Shown: in pieces, positions 45,854 through 57,231 of the stretch
Position numbering within the stretch: position 1 is the first letter of the stretch
Layout: every line of letters starts with the position of its first letter
NCBI GenBank assembly: GCA_000149265.1
Contig: CH003422.1
Location: 231,773 to 295,772, forward strand
Origin: Ciona savignyi
Lineage: Eukaryota; Chordata; Ascidiacea; Phlebobranchia; Cionidae
DNA length: 64,000 bases
Reading direction: 5' to 3'
The notes under the pieces: model-generated
Seen by the model: the letters and a program-made list of their open reading frames with translations, nothing else
Told to the model about the DNA's origin: nothing
Databases searched by the model: none
Program-made: the position numbers and the translations under genes

Positions 45854-48525
45854 TTATCGCTGCCATTGCTGCAATATCCCGGCCATAACTGAAGGTGAAC
45901 GAGCCATATCTTCCCTCACAGCATTGATGTATTTAACCTCCGCCATTTTCCCCCATCCCGGCTCAAGCAAGGAGGAGCCACTTCTCAGCACCAACCCTTC
46001 CCGCCACATCTTCTTTCGTCCTGCTGCTTCGATCGCTCGCTCTTCTTCAATCACTGTGTGCACAATAAGGTTACTTAACTTCCAGTCGTTCACAGATTAC
46101 AGGATAACTATATAAATAGTGATACTAATTACCAACTTCTCTTAGCTAGCTTTTTGGCAATTTTGATTAGATTTGTTGATGAAGGAAGTAGTGAACTTAG
46201 TAGGCGATGAAATCATAAACGTCGTTTTACACATGTTGAATTGGAGTGAGGATATTTGTTTGATTCCCGTGAATGAGAAAACGCAGCGGAGTTCTCGCAT
46301 GGGCAATATTGCGACCATCGTCGTTTACTAGAGCCATTGCAGTGTGTAGTGTATATCTGCTTTAGAAGGTGATTCAGTGTTAGAATAACCCATTAATCTA
46401 GTGGAATCAGGCCTTGCTCAAGGACACAACAGTATCGTCCGTGTCGAGTTGCGATCCAACAAACTTTCAGTTGTCTGCAAGCCGCCGACACTTTACCGAT
46501 GAGCTAATAGTCAGGACTAAGAATATTGGCAAATTTGCTGTCATTCCCGCTTAATATTAAACACTTACCGTCACTGCTTGGAAGAGTGCAGCGGACTCGT
46601 GTGGGTGTGTGGTTCATCAGTTCCGGATTATGGAGTTCAATATCTTGTAGATATTGAGGTAATCCCTCATTTAACTTCGGCATCAAATCCGATGCTCTGG
46701 GACGCCACCTGATTTTAGGGGAAAATACTCAATTTTATAAAAGCATAGTGGTCAACCGACAATAAATTTGCCAGAATATCGTGTTCAAACAGTGGTGTAC
46801 TGTCGTATGGCCGATTTTTTTGTTTATTTTTTTTACCTATAGCCAAGTTTCGAACCCAAGATGGGGTCGTCACCAGGACCGTTTTTTGTATAGGTGTCTG
46901 TATATGCATCGGTCCCGTTAACCATTCGACCACACGACCGTACTCGTGTGGTCGAATGGCAAACGCGAAAAACGGTTTTGGTGACGAGCCATCGTGCGTC
47001 CGACACCGGGAATAATAAGTGGCCACGGGGAAGGTATAAAAAGAAAAAAAACACAATAAAAAACTGGAGTAGTTACCACCGACATAGAATCCGCATCGAT
47101 TCCTTTATACCTGAGGTATTTCTTCATTTCAAAGTTAATGCTTCGAGCATGTTCCTGGTGCCGGAAGTGACGTGATGGTTCCACTTCAATAGACTTCCCT
47201 TCGTCCTCAACCTTGCCCTGGATGACCGACTATTACATTAGCATCTTGTGAAGTTGAAAACGATTTTTTTGTAATTAAGTTTATTCTTTTTAATGATCAT
47301 CTCTATAACATCACCTTAGTCTTGCTCAATTTATTAAAGTTATTTTTTGATTGGGGATGTCTATTACAGAATTAAGATTCTAAATTAATTCGCATACGAA
47401 ATGATTCAAAATTATTTTTTGATTCTAGCAATTCGAAATTACGTGATCACACTGGAACAAAATGATCAATATTGGTGTAATTTAAAATTAATCAGGTGTT
47501 TCGCATTTCCTCTCCGTTGTGAGTGCTCGCATCAGACTAATCGTGTTTCCTAAATATGTTTTATACTGGACCCAGTGTAAAGTATGACCTTGGACATCTA
47601 GTATAGACATGGGCGAACTACGACCTTGGGGTCTTTTATTCTGGCTCGCCGCATGTTATCGACGTGTTGTAAGACTAAATAGAGATGTCGCAACTAAATT
47701 ATGATGTCACAGCTACAACCTTAACTATGATGTTACAACTGCATTTGTGCGTCATTGACGCAATAATGATTTCTGGTTTTTTAGTAAAGTACAGTTTTCG
47801 TATTTCTTTTTTTTTATCATAATTGTCAAACAACTGTATATGTGAGTGATTGCTCAATAACTTGGCCCGCCAGTCTAAGAATGAAACAATTTTGGCCCCT
47901 TATTCCTAAAGTGTGCCCATCCATAACCTAGCAGCTAGTGCAGGGCTGGCCAATTCGCGGCTCGCGAGCCGCATGCGGCTCTTTGCTCAGTTCCATGCGG
48001 CTCTTTTCCGCAGGCCCTATTTCTTCTACATGAAGGCTATGTCCCGAAAATGTACCAAGTAGGCTATGTAAGAAATGCAACCCCTATTTTTTAATATATT
48101 TCTTGATGTTGTTTGCTGTATGCCGTGAAAGATGCCGTGAACTAAGTAACATTCATAACAATAAAAGACTTGTAAATTTCTGTCATTGTGTGTTTGATAT
48201 GGCTCTTTGTGGTAATACAGTAAGAAATTTGGCTCTTAGTCTCGGACTGGTTGGCCACCCCTGAGCTAGTGGCTTGCGCCATTTTCTCGTAAAATGTCTT
48301 GTTGCCGCGACGCATTTCTTGTGAAATTGATAATTTTCTTCATACTAGCCCCTGACTACACTATTACTATGTCCTTAAATCAACAACCTGGGCCATGATA
48401 TGTTATATTCTATAGAGTTCATCATACTTGGTACATTAACTACTCACATTTTGACGACATTTGCTCCACAAACGAATAGATCGCTCCGAGAATTTGACCG
48501 GTAATGTAGGTTCCTCACAGTCCAT
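45854..48525 (-). CDS. Uncharacterised 174-residue soluble protein, four exons
   Basis: Exons, right to left: 48525-48448, 47217-47111, 46708-46569, 46053-45854. They sum to 175 codons, and all phases and splice sites agree (donors GTGAGT, GTATAA, GTAAGT). The ATG follows an in-frame stop, so the 5' end is complete: MDCEEPTLPVKFSERS. No signal peptide or membrane segment is present. Notable stretches are SIRLWSKCRQ, HFRHQEHARSINFEMKKYLR, DLMPKLNEGLPQYLQDIELH and a helical charged C-terminus (EEERAIEAAGRKKMWREG, VKYINAVREDMARSPSVM) ending QQWQR. The composition is ordinary coding sequence, rich in charged helices, and the clean intron phases argue for a real gene. I do not recognise the family. 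The introns carry a hAT MITE and SINEs of both families. Confidence 0.7.
46255..46505 (-). mobile_element. SINE family 1 copy, intronic
   Basis: GCATGGGCAATATTGCGACC, TAGAGCCATTGCAGTGTGTAG, CCCATTAATCTAGTGG, TTGCTCAAGGACACAAC and a tRNA-like head occur in reverse order. It lies in intron 3 of the 174-residue gene. Confidence 0.7.
46847..46940 (-). mobile_element. SINE family 2 copy, head-to-head with the next
   Basis: The reverse complement reads GTCGTGTGGTCGAATGGTTAAC, then ACGGTCCTGGTGACGAC and the B-box-like GGGTTCGAAACTT. It lies in intron 2 of the 174-residue gene. Confidence 0.7.
46945..47010 (+). mobile_element. SINE family 2 copy, inverted relative to its neighbour
   Basis: The head CGTGTGGTCGAATGGCAAACGCG and the body AACGGTTTTGGTGACGAGCC match the family. 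It starts within a few bases of the head of the minus-strand copy, so the two heads form a palindrome. Confidence 0.7.
47941..48263. mobile_element. hAT-type MITE, 323 bp, with intact 8-bp target duplication
   Basis: Starts CAGGGCTGGCCAATTCG and ends GGTTGGCCACCCCTG, an imperfect hAT terminal inverted repeat. The GCGGCTCTTT motif recurs inside. It is flanked by identical AGCTAGTG 8-mers (47933-47940 and 48264-48271). It has no ORF, so it is non-autonomous. It sits in intron 1 of the 174-residue gene. Confidence 0.9.
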
Positions 48526-49326
48526 ATTTCATTCTATCTATATCACAACTGCTACCATGGGAGGTTATATGACGTCACAATGCACTTATTCCTACTGTTT
48601 TCTTAGTCCCCTGAATAGTAGTAAGTCGCGATTAAAGCAGAGTTTGGACCAAGTCTGTGGTGAACTGTAACGTGACACTTGTAACCCGACTCGACACGTT
48701 TTGTAAATTTTGTATTAACTGTCCCACTATGTTATATATATTGTCTTATTGTGATGTCACATTGTAGTGACAGATGTAGATTTAACATAATTGTTTTGCG
48801 GTAAACACAAGAAAATTGTGTTTTTTACCAGAGTGAACTAAACATCGTAAGCAACAACAAAGAAAATACAAAATACAAAAAAACTTATAATGCTAAAATA
48901 TATTTAATTATACTAGTAACATTTAAACTAAAATGTTCCAGATTTGTGGGACAACTAAACATTTTTCTGTAAAAGACGAAGAATAATTGAACGGCGTTTA
49001 GTAAATCCAGCTTATTGCTGTGCGAGTAGCAAATCACAGGACAAAATATAACAAAGAAAAAAATCATTTGGGCTGCAAAAATTATCAAACTAAAAAATTA
49101 AAGCATTTAAACAGACACGTATATAAAACTAACAAAAATAAGCATTTTACGCTTTAAGCATTTCTACGAGAAAAGCCCACTTTTCTGTTATAGTTCTGTA
49201 TTTGCAAAATTACCATACCGGTGCGTTTATCATTATGTATACATAATTTCTTAACTTAGGTGTGTACTTAAGCAGACCTTTAAATTTTTTTAAAGAGAAT
49301 TGCAAATGAACCTAAATGAGTGCAAT
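48526..49326. other. Intergenic gap, 5' of the 174-residue gene and 3' of the 7TM gene
   Basis: AT-rich, no exon recognised. It should hold the promoter of the first gene and the 3' untranslated region of the second, both on the minus strand. Confidence 0.55.
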
Positions 49327-52300
49327 TTATGCATGTGGTGCATACTCTTTTCTGGTGGTAGTGAGAGTGCAATCGCATCGTAACACCATACTAAACATCG
49401 CTTCTTTCAGTTCAGATAAATACTTGGTGAGCAGTATTGGAGAAGCTACTCCATACACAAATATTGCCGCGTATGCTGTGAGTGGTACCACAACTGGGTA
49501 TGGTTGTGTGTGGCCTATAATGACGTCATACATAAATAAAGCGGTAAGTGGGAGTGTGCTTGCGATGACGTAGAAGGTAAGGAAGATAACCAGTTTCATG
49601 GTCGGGCTGAGTCGAACTTTTGCTTCCAACTGCAATTTACACTGATGAATAGCAATATGAACGGGGGTTGGGTTTACCTTAGTTGGTGTTGCTGTCGTCA
49701 CCACCGTGTTCATGTGGTTGACTGACTTCCTGTAGTCTGACTGTAGCTGCTTCCGTCCTGGAATAGCAGTTTAATTAAGTCGTTAAATATTTTTTAACTA
49801 ATTAAGCACCTCCAAATTTACGGCCCAGAGTTAAATCTCTTGGCATCAGGTCAGGGATGGGAACTGTAAATATCGCATCTTCCAACACAGCTGGGTGGCT
49901 GGCAAAGAATGCGTTCCTGCAGTGGATGGCTGGGTATTACAAGATATAGGAACATAGCGGATGTGTGTATGTCTAACTGAGTTGAAAAACGGGACTTTTA
50001 ACCCGGCAAAACTAAAGGAGGGAAAGCGGGAAGTAGGCTGTACACTAAAATAAAGATTATGACATTTGAGTTAGTTTTAAACATGGGGTTGGAGTTAAGG
50101 TTAGTTCTGGGGTTGATATTAGTTTTTAGGGCAGGGTTTAAATTAGTTTCCGTAATTTTAGTGTGCAGTTTTCCTCCTTCCCCCCAGCCCTCTTTCCCTC
50201 CTTTTAAAGTTGTCCCTTTTAACCTGGGCAATTGTCTTTTTATCCCATCACCTTTTTGACTGGTGGTGCTACAAGTTACCAGAAGAGTCATCCATACGGC
50301 CAGACTTTGTAACAAGAGACGGGTACCGAAATAATATCGCGTGAGTTTTGGATGTTATATCACTTGATTCGGAAAATAACATAACCAGGAAACATTTGTT
50401 CGGCTAACGAGATTTATAGAGCCTTTAAACTATACCTCCCTCATTCTATCAAGTAGAACGTTTACTTAGAATAATATATATATTTTATCATCACGTGACA
50501 CACCTACGAAATGTTTGAAAACGTCGGTAGAGGGTGTACATGAGCAAAATGACAACAAGAAACCAAGAGGAGATGGAAATCGTGAGAAAAGTCTTGGATA
50601 TTGGTAGGAATTCCACTGAGCAGCTTCCGTCTGTAAGGTTCACTGGTTAGCACAAACACCATTTGTTTTTGGAAGCTTTGTAAAGTTACTTTTTAACAAA
50701 ATCGATAATTTACAGTTCGAACATAGATCAAGAGTTTTATTGGGTTCGGACTGGAGCACAGACGGACTCATATTGCTGAACCCAACTCAACATTTTTAAG
50801 AAATAATTGCTTTGTGAAAATATCTCCAATAGGCTACACGAAATGTCAGGAAAGGAAAGGGGAATGTTTATCTCTGTAAAAGGGAAATGCAGGGGCTTAT
50901 AATACTTGCAATTGTCAGATTACTTCGTGCCCAGAGTTAGGTCACCCGATAAATTGTTGTGTATGTTAATGAACTTGTGGGTGGCACTGAATAAGTTTAA
51001 GTTCAGCCCATTAAACCACTGATTTCTGGGAACTTTAAGCTAAGTGCTTTGACCAGGACGCACCTAGCCAGCGAATTGTTCGATACCAGCAATCCGCTCG
51101 CGTTTCAACGACCTGCTTTCCGCTAATAAGTTTCGCTCGGACAGTAAATTATGCCATCAATGATATATTCCATATTATTTTGCCAAAGAAATGCTAGATA
51201 CCTGGCGACAAGCAGTGAGGGTTGTCATAGTAGGCCGGCAAACATCTGCAATGCTCGGTGCAGTTGAGAGAAAATGTTCCAAGCAGGGAAAGTGCAATCG
51301 GTAACAACCATGTGATTGATGCAGTGATTGCCGCGGTAAGCCATTTTATCTGAACAAACATTGCAATTAATTACTTGGATCTGTTATCATCGAAACAGCA
51401 TACCCTCATTTTAACGCGCAATGGTGTGTTCTGATTTGTTTTCGGTCGAATAAAAATATCTTGAAGCGTTCTAGGAACTCCAGTACCGCTTGGTTGTCTT
51501 GGAAAATAATTCTTCTCCTCTAAACCATAGATCAAGCCAACGACACTGAAGCACATCACCAGCCCAGTGCAAACTACAAATGATTTCTGGAATGTCCACC
51601 ACATCATTATTCGTCGGTGGACAGGGTTGCTCTGAATGTAACTGAAGTAAAAAACAAGTTTAAAGTTATATGTTAGTTTGTGGATAAGGTATAAACTGGG
51701 TTAAAATGTAAATTGAAGTTTAAAATGAACCAATACAGAAGGTTAAACTAGACACTTGATCTCACCTATTGACCCCCCGTTGATCCACAGGCCGCTCGAA
51801 CACAAACACAAAGTTTAGAAATATGTAGAAAATAAACAAAGCAAGAATTATATTAGCAACCAGTGTATTGGCGACGTGTATGTAGGCGCTCTTTAATCTA
51901 ACCAGTCGTTTTCGGTTAGTTATGATCGCCACTAATGGTACAAGGTTGACACCAATCTGTGAATACAAAATGTGTTTGTTCACGACCAACCGCCCCACGC
52001 GCAGACTTGGACAACTCGTCATATCTTACTCATCATCGTGCAATTATGACAACAAACAAAACAAACATCATTTGTTATCTAAGTGACTAATTTAATAATA
52101 ATAATTAATAATGACACTGTTGACGAGCTTTATAAATGCGAAATATATTTCCCATGAAAAAGATGACTATTTGTATACTGGCTTGGCTTATGTAAGTAGG
52201 CTGCACCATGTTCTTCATTTGCCGAAATGTGTTGCAGGTTCGAAACTGGTCACTAGCTACTCGGTTGTGTCATTGGGCAATGCGCTTAGCGGACATTACC

Positions 52301-52611
52301 TTAACCCCTTAACCCTATGGTTTGATGGATTCTACTAAATTCAAGCAAGGTGTCTATCATACACAACACACTGCAATAGCTCCGGTATAACTCGACGGTG
52401 AGCGCGAGGCGTTCTGAAAATTGCCCGTGTGTTAAACCCCTTGCTCTTCCCATTTACGGGCATAAACATTAATATCATATCCTTCATTTATTCATTATTT
52501 CAACCGCTTAATCTACTATCCTAAATCATTTTATGAACTTACCTGTATTGCAGGAAAAAGAAGGCCATATTTAAAAGCAGTCGCCGGCGAAGCATGACAC
52601 GTCGAGTTCAT
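49327..52611 (-). CDS. Divergent seven-transmembrane receptor, unassigned
   Basis: Seven exons, right to left: 52611-52543, 51956-51766, 51641-51404, 51349-51202, 50630-50504, 49916-49810, 49757-49327. They total 437 codons (436 residues) with matching phases. The N-terminus is short with an Asn-glycosylation site (MNSTCHAS). Seven hydrophobic segments lie near residues 15-38, 48-78, 98-124, 168-190 (ITASITWLLPIALSLLG), 229-250 (SSWFLVVILLMYTLY), 347-370 (MKLVIFLTFYVIASTLPLTA) and 380-402 (TAYAAIFVYGVASPILLTKY). Extracellular loop 2 is Cys-rich (NCTEHCRC, NPHC). The long third cytosolic loop (about 95 residues) is split over two exons. TM7 has SPILLTKY where class A receptors have NPxxY, and no clear DRY follows TM3. 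It fits a rhodopsin-like GPCR that has diverged far; the ligand is unknown. Confidence 0.72.
50860..51120 (-). mobile_element. Diverged SINE family 1, in a 7TM-gene intron
   Basis: TTTATCTCTGTAAAAGGGAAA, TTGTCAGATTACTTCGTGCCC, AGCCCATTAAACCACTG and CACCTAGCCAGCGAATTGTT occur in reverse SINE order. Confidence 0.5.
52190..52470 (+). mobile_element. SINE family 1, near full length, in a 7TM-gene intron
   Basis: It contains GTTGCAGGTTCGAAACTGGT (B box), CTACTCGGTTGTGTCATTGG, CACAACACACTGCAATAGC, TCGACGGTGAGCGCGAGGCG and ATTGCCCGTGTGTTAA in order. It lies between the first two 7TM exons, inserted antisense to the gene. Confidence 0.8.
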
Positions 52612-52929
52612 ATCAAACAGCTAAGAAACAACTAACAATCCCCGTCAATTACTGGAGGTCCAATAAGTGTTTGGTTTATATTTATCACTCTAAAACTACG
52701 GTACATGGCCACCCACTCTAATAACAAATCTTAAACAGGTATTGTATAAATAATCTGCTACGTTGTTTTTGATACCGCCCACGGCATGTACACGGGTTGG
52801 GAGACTAAAGGTTCAACATACAGACACCATGTGGAATATAATCACCATGGTGATCTAAAACCTAGATATTTCGGTCTTGTTCGTGCGCCAAACTTGTATG
52901 ATGGCAATATGTGCTGCCAAAGTTCACGT
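52612..52929. other. Short spacer between the CNBD2-like stop and the 7TM start
   Basis: 318 bp between two genes in the same orientation. It must contain the 3' untranslated region of the upstream gene and the 7TM promoter. No signal recognised. Confidence 0.5.
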
Positions 52930-55900
52930 TCAGCCACTTGAAGATTCTGGATTCATCTTCTTCTTGCCCACGATGTCTGTTATGACGCACTTCTTGAAAT
53001 CCGTCCAATGAGACTGCTCTCTGAGCTGCGACCGGATGTAGTTCTCGGTTGGATATCTTCCCACGGCTCCCTGTACCTCCCGGATGCAACGTGGACTCGC
53101 GTGGTTCATAAACATCTTCGTTGAGATGAAAATGCACTCTGCTCCGTTGCTTAGCAACGAGAGTCGAAGATCCGTTCTCCGCATCATTTCCTCCAAGCCC
53201 TGATCACGTGATGCAGTATTAATTGCATCAACGACAAAAAACAAGCACAAAACACGATTGCATTACTTACGAACACACACTTCGGGTAGAGATTGGCGAT
53301 TCGTGCGAACTTGGGCGGTGAGTTGTGAAAGAGAGAGGCGATTTTGGCTGCTCGTTTCCATCGATCCCGCGGATTAATTCGAATGGTATATGGAGTGTCC
53401 TCTACAACCGATTGTCGAATGGGCCGGCGCGGTCTGCACAGGAAGGACGGAAGTTGATATTTTGTGTTTACTTTTGTGGCATACTCGCCTTTGCAATTTA
53501 GGTATTTTTCGATTCCTGGTGACACCAGTAATGTCATTCTCAGAGATAGCATCTAACGAGCGACTCGTAATGGCAGTCGTCCGACGAGGTATCTATTGAT
53601 GTTTATTCATATATTTAAAAACATTGGTTTAGGTGTGGACACCTCTGCCGAGAGTTAAAAGAGAAAATGCATTGTTATAATTTCGACTGACGTTTGCTAA
53701 GCCATGTCATTTCGGTCTGATATATTAGCTTTAATAGGTGTAATACACTAACATAGATTAACCACATGAAACATAAAGATTATCGTAGAATAGCACACAG
53801 TAGGTACAAACCTGGTGTTCCCGCAGAGTGTCGTCAAACTGCAACCTTCCAGCAGCACCTAGCGGTTATACCATAAGTACGAGATTCAAACATCTTTTAA
53901 AATAACTTACTAATTCGCTTTGTCGTCTTTCGTTGTGATGTCACAATAGGCAAATTTGGTGCAATATTTATAACACGACCTCGTCCACCAAGTGTGCAAA
54001 CAACACTGCACTGGAGAGTCGATGTGTCAGATTTATAAAGGGAAAATGATTGCAATCAAAATGCTAACAGGCAATTTAAAACAACTCTTTAGGGTTTTAT
54101 TTTCATTCCCAAACATTATTTGAAAACGCATATACAAAGAGAATAAGGCATTAAGTGTACAAACAATTAATTACTTTTGCAGTCCGTGAAAAAACACATT
54201 GTGACCGAGGTGAACAAATCTGAATAAATATCTATGACGTTATACGACTCACCTCTCCTGACTTAATGAACACGAGGAAGTTTGAATCGGCGTTGTCGCG
54301 TACAACAATCGAACCCTTGCGGAAGTACTGGTAGTAGAAGTTAGTGAATGAAGCGGTGGCTAGTTTGTCAACCGGCCAGTCCCTGCGTGATTGATAGTTA
54401 CTTGTGTGCATGTCGGTGTTGAAAAGTTGTTATGTGCAATTTACAGAATATAGAGTCCTGAAAGTCGAAGTCGGGAGCAAATTCAGTATGTATAGAAGTA
54501 CACACTCACCTTAGTATATGCAGCGATCTACAGTAGTCGATCACCTCTTCACGTTGCTTATATATTGGGCCACGAATTATGGCGTCAAAATCTTCCTTGG
54601 ACACAACCAGCAACTCAACGTTAGTCTTACACACCACCGATGCAGTGCGAGTTGTACCGTTCAATAGCGCCACCTGACGGGCAAATATATTTACCGAACA
54701 AGCGCAATGTACAGCGATTCAATCCTCACCTCACCGAAGACGTCGCCTTCCTTTATTTCATTAATCGTTTGCACACTCTCCCGCCCTCCAGTGCTCATAA
54801 CCCGCTCGTTCACCAAACATGTCCCGGACAAAATGATGTAGAAAGCAGATGGTGGATGCCCTTAACATGAGGTAATGTATTAACTCGTCCGGTATTCCTA
54901 TGGAATCCTGGCATCAGTTTTCATAAATAACTTTTACTCGGAAAATTAACTTGTGGTTTAATTTGGTATATATAAATGATCATCCAGAGTTATCTCTTTA
55001 CGTAGGCTCTTTCTCTCTGAGCATGACTTTACTGGTGTCATCACCAACCAAACTACCAGCGTAAGTGCGCCACACAAAGATTCGCGAAATGTCAACTTCC
55101 TTCCAAAATACGAAAGTCACGTCGGCCCAGCTGACAAACAGTTAACACAAATAAGCATATATCCTACCTTGCTTGATTATAACACGACGAGCCTCGTAGC
55201 TTTGATAGATCATCACTTGGCACATCTTTAAACGAATATGAAGCGGATGTTTCGAAAATGCTGGTTTATTTTGGACCAAATTCTGCACCTGTTGTTAACA
55301 GAAAGTTGACAGTTTGGAACACATGTAAAAGACTTGTGTCAATGTTTACATTAAATCACTTCTTGGTTCTACACCCTAGGATTTAAGTTTGTTACATCTT
55401 TTTGAGTTAAGTTGGTTGCTTATAATATAGCATCGTGCTGTAATATCTAGTTCATTTAAACTTAAAGAATTAAATTATTTAAAAATGGCCTTTTACAAGG
55501 CAAAAACGAGATATTTTGCTTCGTTTGGACCATTCGAAAGGCCATAGTAAAAGCCCTTGAAGCGTAATATGTAATTAAAATTTGGTTACCATTTTCACAT
55601 GACGCTTACTCCGAGCTTCGGGGGATATAGCAAGTAGTTTCTTCAGATTGCTACTTCCTTTGTTCGCCTGTGGATTATTTAATCAAATTTAATTGTATCA
55701 ACCACCCCCATATGGTGTAACACTCGTTGAGTAAGCCACCTGGTCTTGCAATGGACGGTGAAACAAGCTGAAATAACAAGTAGAAAACTACTATGTGTGT
55801 GATCGTGGCATAACATAGCCTATACGTATCAAACATCAACAGCTTTAAAATTTACAATGTAGGAAGCGCTGTAGTAGTGAGGGTTAAACGTCAGGTTTCT

Positions 55901-56560
55901 GGAGAAATCATCTTGAAGGTTCATCTGCATTTCAACCAACGAAAGGTTTTCTTCGCCTGCCTTTTCATTAACGCAGCTGCGATTCATAAAAGAAATATTT
56001 AAGAATAATAATACATCAACAAAAACAGTATTTACAACATTAAACAACAAAAAAAGCAATATTAACTTATAAAAGACAATAATGACGTGATTGTAACAAT
56101 ATTAAGTCAATAAAAACAATATCTCGATAATAACAATACTTTGACAAAAACCAACCGTTTCAGTGCCAAACAAACTTCCACGATGATGCGAATGCTGCGA
56201 AGAATTCGTCGAAGTTTCTCAATCGGCTGAAAATATTATTAGAGGTGTGTGATGTCATAATATATTATCGTTCCCATCCAAACTATGGTTCACCTCCTCG
56301 CTTCCCCCAACCACAGCCCTCACTTCCTTCTTTATACTTTTCCCAACCTTTGCCACGGTGTTTCCATTACTCCGTGGCCCGCCCGATTTCAATGGGCCAC
56401 CGACCCCTCTAATACTGCTGCTAGAAGCCCCTAACCTCGGTCTGCTACTATCTACATGAATCCCCCTGTCTCTTGCGTCATTCGATTGGTTCATCGATCC
56501 TGTTGACGACGAAGCATCCGCAGATTTGTCACAAGCGGCAAATATCACGTTATAGTACAT
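52930..56560 (-). CDS. CNBD2: CNBD2-like cyclic-nucleotide-binding-domain protein
   Basis: Twelve exons, right to left: 56560-56294, 56226-56156, 55976-55856, 55667-55590, 55288-55168, 54860-54730, 54673-54510, 54382-54253, 54010-53911, 53845-53812, 53433-53271, 53199-52930. They sum to 550 codons (549 residues), near the size of vertebrate CNBD2, which is linked to sperm cAMP signalling. The N-terminal 90 residues are Ser/Gly-rich and disordered. A helical part follows (PIEKLRRILRSIRIIVEVCL). The first cNMP fold includes RRVIIKQGHPPSAFYIILSG and a phosphate-binding cassette GDVFGEVALLNGTTRTA with the Glu and Arg needed to hold cyclic nucleotide. A second, partial cNMP roll (YFRKGSIVVRDNADSNFLVF) follows. 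There are no membrane or kinase segments, so this is not a channel or PKA/PKG. The 34-nt exon 53812-53845 is required by phase but is the least certain piece. The start is the first ATG after an in-frame stop. Confidence 0.82.
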
Positions 56561-57231
56561 GTTGGATAAAGTATTAACGTCCGCAATGGAGACGTGTCGT
56601 CGCCACAGTTACGTCACAATTGGTCGCTACACATCGCTATTATCGTTGCAATCCAAATATTGAACATCTATTCATTGGTGATTTGATATTCCGACATAAT
56701 TTAACCATGTTTACCCTCGGTGTGGACCATGGTTCTATTACACTTTATTATCACAATGAATACGTACTGTTATGTCATTATTGCGAAGCGGTGTTATTCC
56801 ATAATGTGACAATCGATGTCGCTTCAGCGCCCCTTGCCTGTTCGATCTTGGTGTCGCTGATGGAGGTAAGAGTTCAAATATACGCAGATATCAGTACAAT
56901 ATATTGTTAATAATATTATCAAATCAGTAGCCACCATACAAGGAATTTCAATTATACCTGTATGTGTTGAAGTCGGCGACAGATGGGAAATATCCAGCTC
57001 ACAAGCCATCTTCGATAATTCTCTAGTAATTCAGCGTCAACAATCTGTTTAAGTAAGGTTCCGGATAGTTTGTTTAATCGACATATTGTTGTTCAAACTA
57101 ATCCGCAACGAATACAACGCGATGTGCGACGCAAAGTGACACTATGACTACACTACGTCGGTACAATGGAATGTGCTCAATTCGTGGCTTCATTTTTTGA
57201 TTTTATTTGGACAATTTTGGAAAAATTAAAA
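56561..57231. other. Region 5' of the CNBD2-like gene
   Basis: No firm gene. A minus-strand ATG at 57009 opens MACELDISHLSPTSTHT and ends at a GTATAA donor-like site. It could be an upstream alternative first exon, but no acceptor in the right phase was found before 56560. Confidence 0.4.

Noticed and set aside
49316..49573. Plus-strand ORF overlapping the last 7TM exon
   Set aside because: Antisense shadow; the minus strand encodes TM6 and TM7 in a spliced, phase-consistent model.
56824..57009. Possible first exon (MACELDISHLSPTSTHT) of the CNBD2-like gene
   Set aside because: It ends in phase 1 and no acceptor in that phase precedes the CNBD2-like start, which has its own ATG after an in-frame stop.
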